Positions 56,341-64,000 of a stretch of DNA of 64,000 nucleotides are shown one piece after another (within the stretch, counting starts at the first letter, position 1; the number at the start of each line of letters is the position of its first letter). The notes beneath the pieces are model-generated. The model worked only from the letters and a program-made list of their open reading frames with translations, did not search any database and was not told where the DNA came from. The position numbers and the translations under genes were made by a program. Origin of the DNA: Crossaster papposus (taxonomy: Eukaryota > Echinodermata > Asteroidea > Velatida > Solasteridae); the NCBI GenBank assembly GCA_037893245.1, contig JBAIAA010000815.1, positions 454,501 through 518,500 on the forward strand. Direction: 5' to 3'.

Positions 56341-57375
56341 TTCACTATGGTCTTCCCCTCTGTTAGGTTTTCTGAGAATACGATTTTGTTTACTGTTAAA
56401 AGTGTAAAAAGATCGTGTACAAAGTCTATGGGATTTGAGTGCAATCAAGGATGACATTTCAAGGGTGCCGCTGGGTATGTCCAAGTTCGCTTTTTGCCAA
56501 ACAAAAACAGGGAAGGTCCAGAAGTATTATTACATTAACCTTTAGAGCAAACATCTAAATGATATCTGTCATGGTAGATCTTTTTGGAATGTTCAAAGGA
56601 AACGGGTCCTTTTAATTCTAACTTCCAGTCTGGTGACTTTATCGTTATTGTGCTACTCCTCAACTTGTTCTCAGCTCAGCATGGAGCTGATTATACAGGG
56701 TGTCTAAAACAAATGCAGCAAAATATAACGTAATACCAAAAGTATAATGTATAACTAACATCGATTATCAATAATATAGATATGGTTACAAAGATACTAG
56801 TTTTCACTTTAATATGAGACATCAAACGGCTAAATCTGACAATGTTTAAAAGAATAATTTCCCAAAGGGGGTCAAATTGACCATGGGACCAAGTTTTTCG
56901 ATTTTGTTTGGATACTGTGCAAGTGTAGACTTGAAATCAAGTCGTTAGACTTTGTCGTCTTTGTCTGGGCAAAAAAGCCAATCAGAACAAACACAAAGAA
57001 TTTTTTGCAACTTGCGAAAAAGAAAAAAAATCTGAAGGAAAACAATGGCTGTTTTGGTAGGCTGCCAAAACAGCAAGATAGTAATTTTTGTATTAACCCT
57101 TACCAATAGGTTGTGTAGAAATCCGTGCCGGTATTAATATATTCTGCATTGTTTTATAGGTGCGAGGGGTATTTTATTACATAATTCTGGGGCTATTTGG
57201 CTGAAAACAAGATTCCGGATATATAACCAGAATGATCGTGTTCGTCTCTATATTTTGAATCGGCATTGCGATTATGGATTATCGTCCATAAGTACATGTA
57301 CCACCAGAAAATCCCACGTGCAAGGATTGTGTACAAGGAGGAATACCGTCATTGTTTTTTTTTCAATCCAATTGA
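56341..57375. other. No gene seen
   Basis: AT-rich, no repeat recognised. Confidence 0.5.
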
Positions 57376-57761
57376 TTAAAGGGACTTATACGTTTGGTAA
57401 TTGGAACCCACTTTTTTTTTTAATCCTATAGATATATACCATAAAACTAACCTGTAAAAATTTCATTTTAAGAGGTGGTAGCCATTTTGAGATATGCCGA
57501 GAATCTGGAGCGGTTATGTCCACACAGGAATAATAATCTGCATTGGTATACACAATCTGAGAAACGTCACTGCAGTAAACGCTTCTCGGATTCAAATATT
57601 TGGGGATAAAAAGTGATATCTTTTTCCATAACCGCAGTACTTCGAAGTGAACAGTTTCAAAAAATGAATTATACTATCCAAAGCTGATGTACTTCTTACC
57701 AAGTAAGGTTTTATTGCCATTAATTTTTGGAGTAATTACCAAACGTATACGATCCCTTTAA
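57376..57761 (-). mobile_element. Family B TTAA MITE, copy 6
   Basis: A reversed copy with TTAA at both ends. A poly(T) run has expanded next to the left end (57411-57421). Confidence 0.9.
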
Positions 57762-58158
57762 CTTGGCGTTTAATTTAGTAGCTTTTTCCTCCAGAAAAGA
57801 GTTGGAATTCCATAGCCAGTGGTCAGGTAAACTGCCCGAGTGATGCGCTCAGCGCTTACTATTGGGAAATGTGATGAAGTGGACTTGTATGGCTGACACT
57901 TACAAATGGGCCCGGTTATCCATTCGGAGTACTGTACTAAATAAACAGTGCAGTAGTTTCCGAAGAGGGGCGCTCAACGCGTGAGCCGGTACGGTAAAGA
58001 AAGCAACATCATTAAGATCAAGAGGGAATTATAATGTTACCCATATAACTACACAGTTTTCTGGTGAATTTCTTTTGCCCCCAAAACGGGAATCAAAGTT
58101 GTTGGTTTTTGTCACCAAGTTTACCATAACAGTTAAAAAACTACAGACCAAATGTTGG

Positions 58159-58401
58159 TTAAACCAGTTCGCGCCGGGATTATTTTAACATCGCCGAGCC
58201 GAGGGGCGGGATTATTTTAAACGAAACTCGATCCGAAGCTGGTTCAGGCTGATAGTGCCGGGAAGCACACCCACGCATTTCCGGCCTTGCGCGCTGCTGA
58301 CATACATTTCCAAACTTTAACTTGGCGTGTTTATGCGTCATCCGTTTTGAATTTAGAGAAATTTTTGCGTTTATATACGTCATCCGGCGCGAACTGGTTA
58401 A
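58159..58401. mobile_element. TIR element with TTAA ends, GGTTCGCGCC type
   Basis: Its ends TTAAACCAGTTCGCGCCGG and CCGGCGCGAACTGGTTAA are near-perfect inverses of ~20 bp. The interior is GC-richer than its neighbours. No second copy is seen in the window. Confidence 0.85.
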
Positions 58402-58416
58402 AGTAATTGTGTTTAG

Positions 58417-58788
58417 TTAAAGGTAGGATACACCATCGGTAATTGCTTGAATTATCATAAATGGGTGGCTTTGTGGGGTTGTATTTTATAGTAAATATCG
58501 TTAAACTGACATGTTTGAAGATTTATAATCATGGATGCTGAGAAAAGCAAAAAAACAGCGTTTGTTTTCAACCGGCGTCGAGCAGGTATTCTTATGTTAT
58601 CTTTGTTTTTTGGCGGTCGCCGTCCGGCGATCGCGAGTTTTTCTTTATACAATTTAATTTTTCGAAATAATTAGAAGATATCTAGCGCAATCATTCTGCT
58701 GGATGCCTATAGAATCATTGTTTACATTCAAATAATTGAGATATTTCCTAATAATTCGGTATCTGCAAATGATGTATCCTACCTTTAA
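58417..58788 (-). mobile_element. Family A TTAA MITE, copy 12
   Basis: A reversed copy from TTAAAGGTAGGATACACCAT to GTATCCTACCTTTAA with GGTCGCCGTCCGGCGATCGCG inside. It lies 15 bases after another TTAA element (58159-58401). Confidence 0.9.
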
Positions 58789-60029
58789 ACTCCCAATAAG
58801 AAGTAACCAACTTATCCAACTTTCAAAGACATGGTCTATTACCCAATTATAATTACCCAACCTTTCATTTGCCATAATCAAGCTGAGTAATTTTCAACCA
58901 AATGTGTATAGCCACAGACCAATGCGCCGTATTTTTTAACGTTGAGGGCGCTGTGCAAACGGTATTGGGGGTATAATTAAAAGTGATTAGAAGATGATTC
59001 ACGTCAGTTTACATATTCTTACAGCTCCAAAAAATTACATTTTTCAATATTCCATTTTTATATAAAAGTAAAGTTACTAAACTACTTCATTGAACGTGAT
59101 TTTACCTGTGTTGGGTACCCAGAAAATGGCGTCTTATAGCGCCCTCATGCGACCACGAATACGGCGAATTACGGTTAACGTTGTGGCACCCAACGTGTTG
59201 TACTCAACCTTTTTTGCAGTATAGTGAGGTAGATACCAACTTTGTGTTTCCGACCTAGACCAACTTAAGATGATGGGAACTGTATGTTTTTAATCCCCAT
59301 AGTGTATTTATACATCTTGCGAAAAGTATGCATATTGGAGCTTTTACTTAGAGTTGAAATGAGGACAATGGTCCCCACCCCGGAGTCCAAAAACAGTGAC
59401 GAAATCCCCTTCACAAAGTACGGCAATATGAGATGGAGGAACTTTGGATCAATATCCTCAATCAATATACTCATGGGAAAACATTTTCATTTTGCTTCCG
59501 AAGCTGCCGAGTTGCTCATATCCTGTTGCAACGCTTCGGGGAACCGAAAACAAATTTAGAATCTCATCCCTGCAATAACGCACGGGTTATAAACTTGCTC
59601 TAAACCCGTGCAAAGAAATGACTCTATGCCTTGCAAGTTGAATTTGGCTGATTATGACTGACAGCCTCATAGGAAAAAAAATAGTTCGCTCCCCTTCAAC
59701 TCTCTTCCGGAACCGGATTTCCCACTCAAAAACGATATTGCTCAGGCGTTTTGTGAATCTCGGTGAGTGGAAGTCCACATCTATATACCGCCTCGCCAAC
59801 TCGCAGATCTCGCTGTTTCCATAAACATTCCATGCAGATTATCCATTGATAAACACCAAGCAAGGCGCAACACCACCAGCCCACCTCCTTTGCTCGTTAT
59901 TACTGTCTAAAGTTGGGGTTTTGTACATAATACACCACACACAGATTTCGATGGTGCTTGTTAGCTATGCTACTGCCAAGTGTCGGAATTTATTCAGGGT
60001 TCCGACGTATATAAACAAAGTCGTGTTTT
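58789..60029. other. No gene seen
   Basis: Several open frames under 100 codons without domains (for example 59284-59559). No repeat boundary is visible. Confidence 0.45.
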
Positions 60030-60175
60030 ACATAACGACCGAAGATTCCCTATTGTGTTTTCCTTTGTTTTCCTTTGTTTAACGACAGTGGACTAAATTT
60101 GACAAAAGACGAACGCCCGAGGACTGAAAGGATCTCTTGTTCGTCTATCGTGCTTCTGTCCCCGGATGTTATGTA
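60030..60175. mobile_element. Family C hairpin element, copy 7 (degenerate)
   Basis: It has the ACATAACGACCGAAG left end, the TGTGTTTTCCTTTGTTTTCC spacer and a GGATGTTATGT right end. The stem words are damaged. Confidence 0.6.
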
Positions 60176-60289
60176 GTACAAGCACAGTGTAAACTACACC
60201 GTTAAAACGCTGTTTAAACTTTTTGAACAACCAGGGTTGTTCATGTGCCCTGCATGAACAACCTGTTTTGTTTAAACAGCGGTGCGAAA

Positions 60290-60600
60290 TACTGTACCAT
60301 CTGGAGACGTGAACACAATCGGGACAATGGGAGTGAAAAGGTCTCCAAAGGGTAATTTCTATAGATAAATAGGTCTCCACTAGGAATTTCACGAATTAGA
60401 TTTTTGGATTTTACTTAAATTACTCAAAAACTAGGGTTAGTGTTGGGGTTAGGGTATAATATAGGGTATATTGGGTCAAAATTTCAACCCAGGAAAATAA
60501 TTGTGGTTAAAATGGGAGCATTTTGGAAAACGTGCTCGACTTTCTAACCATTTTGTACACGATAACAAAGCCATGTCTCCACAGTGATACAAAAATGCGA
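60290..60600. repeat. Family F dispersed repeat, copy 3
   Basis: It has TCTGGAGACGTGAACACAAT, AGGTCTCCACTAGGAATTTC, TTGTACACGATAACAAAGCC and ATGTCTCCACAGTGATAC. Its TTAGGGTATAATATAGGG middle differs from copy 2. Confidence 0.65.
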
Positions 60601-60632
60601 ATGCGTGTTTTAACAGTGATAAGAAAATAAAG

Positions 60633-61498
60633 CAGGGCTTGAATTAAACGACGGTCACAACGGCCATTGCCGTCGTTGCCTTTTTAAGGTGTCCCACTAA
60701 AAATTGCCGTCTTCACGGCCAGTTTTGCCTTGCCCCATTTTTACCTTGGCCGTTGTGCCCTTTTTTTGCAAAAACATCCTTTGACTTGAGCTTAGTATTC
60801 CAATCACTGAATTATTGTTCTAAAAAATATCGCTGCATACGAACTTTACGTATCGCGCACGCAGCAACGTTAACGACACAAACTGAATCTAGCTTCGCGA
60901 TCAGGCCTAGCGCGCACGCTATACATAAATATAGCGTACGCTGGCTGCATACCTATGCTGCATACGTTATATATCGCGCACACAAACTGATTCTAGCTTC
61001 GCGATTTTCGGAGTGTGCCGATACTTCTAGCAGCGTCACCCCGCCGCAAAAATAATGTCTGTGTTTGTACACACACGTGCAGCTCACTGGTGCAGCTGGA
61101 GTAAGTACGACAGATCTTACGTGCAAAGTCAACTGACTTTCTTTTTCTGAGTGCTATTTACACGCGCGGTACACAATGCGCATGTGTTCGTGTACGAGGC
61201 AAACGATAGTCGTCACGATCACACTACACGCGGCCGGTGCTCCAATATTTTCTAAAGTTGTTGATGAAGTTATCCTACTGAATGAACGGCCTTGAATTTG
61301 TGAGGAAGAAAATCGGAAAAATCAACAATGCCGCGCAAGGATCGCGTAAAGTGAACAGCCTAAAATTTCAATATGATTTTCCACAGGATGCAATGCAAAT
61401 ACAATGCAAATACAAACTGGCCTTGGTGCCCTCCATAATTTTGCTTCATTCAAGGCCAAAGTGGCCTTGCCCTAAAAAAATCCCAAATTCAAGGCCTG
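60633..61498. mobile_element. Non-autonomous hAT-like element, 866 bp
   Basis: The ends CAGGGCTTGAATT and AATTCAAGGCCTG are inverses with one mismatch, and ATAAAG flanks both sides directly. The interior has GGCCTTG/CAAGGCC words near both ends and an internal repeat around CTAGCTTCGCGAT. No transposase frame is present. Confidence 0.7.
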
Positions 61499-61560
61499 AT
61501 AAAGAGAAAGTTAATGGTCTGTTTTGCCTTGTCAGCAAGCTGCCACGGTCTGGCTCAAGA

Positions 61561-61680
61561 AGTGACCTTAGAAGGAGTGACCTGAGAAGGAGTGACCTTA
61601 GAAGGAGTGACTTTAGAAGAAGTGACTTTAGAAGAAGTGACTTTAGAAGAAGTGACCTTAGAAGGAGTGACTTTAGCCGA
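61561..61680 (+). repeat. 15-bp minisatellite, eight units
   Basis: Eight 15-base units of AGTGACCTTAGAAGG with a few changes. The period is five codons and one frame (61282-61695) reads SDLRR/SDFRR throughout. That frame starts inside a transposon, so coding is doubtful. Confidence 0.95.
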
Positions 61681-63527
61681 GATATAAAAGCATAATCAGC
61701 ACAATTAACAATCAATTAACAAAATTATCAATATCTTTCCACGGGACGCTATCCCATGGCATATCAGAATCAATTCACGCCCATTTCCTCTTCTCATTGG
61801 TATCATGTTTGTCTCGAAAATATTGAAACAACACAATTTGCATCACTTGGCGTTGGCGTTGGTACGGTATCGATTCCTGCAGCTCATTCAAAAGCTGCAC
61901 CGCGCAGTATAAAGTACCTTGAAGGCTAGAAGTATCATTTTTATCAAGTCTTATTAGGCGTCATCGCCCGCTTCCTTAAGTTTGACGGCCGCCTCCTTTT
62001 TTTTCCTTTTTTTTTGAAAAAAATGTAAAATGTTATCATCTTTTTGAGAAAAATAAAATAAAAAATAAAATAAAAGAAGATTATAAAATTTTAAGATCGT
62101 ATTTTAGAGCTTAGTATCACTGTGTACATGCTGTGGAAATATATATTTTTTTATAATGGGAAGGCTAGGGTGTGTCGTGTATGGTGCATACATGATCGAC
62201 CCACATGAATTTGTTTTATTCGTGGGTGAGCCATGTTTTAATTTCAAATAGGAAGATAGGGTGTGACATGTTCACTACATGACTCGCATTAAAATGTGTC
62301 GGGCGGTCATTTTAAAAAATAAAATAAAAAATGGGCCTCCTCCTTCCTTTTTAAAAAGAGGCATGACGCATGTTGTTTTTTATTTGGCCTTACCCGCAAC
62401 GAAATAACACAGCACTCGACACCATAGCTATTGGAAAACTAACCTGTTAAAAATTCAGCAAAGTGGATTGATTTCATCTGATATTTCGTACATAGAGTCA
62501 ATTAAATCAAAATAATCTAAGGTGTGTTTTTCTCGAATAATTGTATCAGGACAATAACCCAATAGGCTGCCCCATTGAAAAAAATATTAAAATGAAAAAC
62601 GAACACAAATTTGTATCGCAGTATCATTTTGCACGGGCGAGGCAGCATGGTTCGTATTTCACGCGAGTGCTTCGTTATCTTGGAAAGCTATTAACGAATA
62701 CGCATCTAATAATCGATCCCAATGTTGCTTACTGCGGGAGTATAGGGATCCTACCCTCAGAGTTCCACCGACAAAAAAACCCACAAATACTGTAGATAGT
62801 ATTTCCTTCAAGGAGATTTCGTATGTCACTTCAGAGACAAACGACTCAGACAGTTGACACGTTTCAAGTTTATAAACTATCGAGTTATGTGACTAAACTA
62901 CGATTGATCGGAGGGCTTATCGTAATTACTCTTGCAGGGCCACGTCTAAGACTGTATCAAGGGAGACAGGCGCACGGCCTCAGGTATTATACTGGTCATC
63001 ACTTGGTGAATTGGCGTTCTAGAACAAGCACATCGACGTCTTCAGTTAATTTTCATGTTTCATGGCTGGCCAATTATTGCTGCGCCCCGAGCGACTATCT
63101 GTTTATTAGATTGGTACCAATCACGATACGTATACGTCTGAATGTTTGATAAACTACCGGTAGTGCATTGCCCGTTCAAAATACGGCTGTTCGAAATAGG
63201 CAAATCGCTTGGCTTCCGTACAAAAAAACAATCACGGGTGTATTACACTGTAGTATAAACAGTCCAAGTCTCGCCCGCAACGGTCACAGGTGAACTGTGT
63301 GGTTGGTTTGGTTTTCTATAATACTTTGTTTTTACGAAGATCTGAACCGTAAAACTGCCATGGATGATAAATTGAAACCTAGTTTCACAATATTTGAAAA
63401 GGCATGTACGACTGTCTAAATCATTGGAAAAGGTAGGGCAAAAAGCGTGTGACCTCGGGGTACAAGTTGCAACGTGTTTAACTCATTGTCAGGAACAGAA
63501 AGCCCGGCCCCCAAAATGCCTGAGTTA
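61681..63527. other. No gene seen
   Basis: It contains A/T-only simple sequence (AAAATAAAATAAA) at about 62040-62075 and 62320. The open frames at 62541-62795 and 62823-63149 show no domain. Confidence 0.45.
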
Positions 63528-63733
63528 GTCTTGCATACGCACTGTGGACCTCCGAACAATATAGGTCCACACGATGCGGGAAGAGGTTACGGTTTGTGGA
63601 CTTGCCCAGGTCCACAATCCGTTTTTCAGTTTCCGAAAAAGAGCGCTAGAGGAAAAACGGGTTAGGGTTATATATATAAAAGATAGAAGGAACAGCTGAG
63701 AGGCCCAGAATCCAAATTTGAGGGTAAATTTGC
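63528..63733. mobile_element. Family D hairpin element, copy 3 (cut off)
   Basis: It follows copy 2 closely from GTCTTGCATACGCACTGTGG to GAGGGTAAATTTGCTGG, then stops at the start of a 31-bp tandem repeat. The right half of the element is missing. Confidence 0.8.
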
Positions 63734-63812
63734 TGGAAGGACGCCAGACACGCGCAGAGCGCGCTGGACCAACGCCAGACACGCGCAGAGCGCGCTGGAC
63801 CAACGCCAGACA
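63730..63812 (+). repeat. 31-bp GC-rich minisatellite
   Basis: Two near-identical units and a third diverged one of ACGCCAGACACGCGCAGAGC..GCGCTGGACCA. Inner GCGCAGAGCGCGC words are themselves partly palindromic. Confidence 0.9.
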
Positions 63813-64000
63813 CACGCGGAGCATACGCTGTGCATTCGTTCGATGTTTTAACATGTGCGCTCTGTATACGCTATGTATGCTCCCCGTATACGCACAGCGC
63901 ACTAGCTACACCGCTAGCTTCTCCCAAATCCTGACAAAAGTTGGGCGCACAACGACGCACTGATCCTAATTTAATATTCTGATCTGATCTGATCAAAAAT

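Overview
This is a eukaryotic, transposon-dominated, intron or intergenic-like window with no convincing host gene. The background is AT-rich and low in coding density, and the sequence is packed with short inverted-repeat elements, truncated LINEs, tRNA-derived SINEs, microsatellites and many poly(G)/poly(C) runs. There are no operons, ribosome binding sites or prokaryotic signals. The mix (a Mag-like Ty3/gypsy element with very short LTRs, CR1/L2-type LINE tails, tRNA-headed SINEs, TTAA-flanked MITEs, and TTAGGG as an interstitial repeat) points to a metazoan, most likely a marine invertebrate deuterostome such as an echinoderm. That placement is an inference.

The one intact coding unit is a complete Ty3/gypsy retrotransposon (22620-27453, minus strand). 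It has one uninterrupted 1314-residue gag-pol frame, ~100-bp LTRs identical except for a 9-bp indel, a primer-binding site, a polypurine tract and a 5-bp target duplication. It sits inside an older hAT-like MITE whose halves lie on either side. Three 5'-truncated CR1/L2-type LINEs (5209-6231; 37217-39088, minus; 45285-46199) keep parts of a reverse transcriptase or its C-terminal tail. The second has split a pre-existing MITE.

Most of the rest is non-autonomous DNA transposons. Two abundant families have inverted ends starting in TTAA: family A (12 copies, ~380-400 bp) and family B (6 copies, ~385 bp). A further pair (family H) and a singleton (58159-58401) also have TTAA ends. Around 34191-35788 four such elements are chained end to end, several sharing the TTAA. 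Other families carry hAT-like, PIF/Harbinger-like or unclassified ends, and several are nested in each other (2090-2318, 16839-16980, 20093-20277, 29540-30021, 36513-36719). Large foldbacks lie at 50508-52738, 49027-49419 and 54662-54888.

Region by region: 1-9.4 kb holds A copies, a LINE remnant, SINEs and a tRNA-like/TIR composite. 9.4-22 kb holds SINEs, B and A copies, a degenerate 0.7-kb tandem array, a 247-bp tandem duplication and a family of hairpin elements (C/D). 22.5-27.6 kb is the gypsy insertion. 28-42 kb is a dense MITE mosaic plus the split LINE. 42-48 kb holds a TTAGGG tract, a LINE and SINEs. 48-55 kb is palindrome-rich. 55-64 kb has more MITEs, an 866-bp hAT-like element, a 15-bp coding-phase minisatellite and a terminal 31-bp minisatellite.

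The most interesting unexplained signal is the C/D hairpin family. Each copy uses a different stem 'word', but pairing is kept perfectly within the copy and the same word recurs at further positions in that copy.
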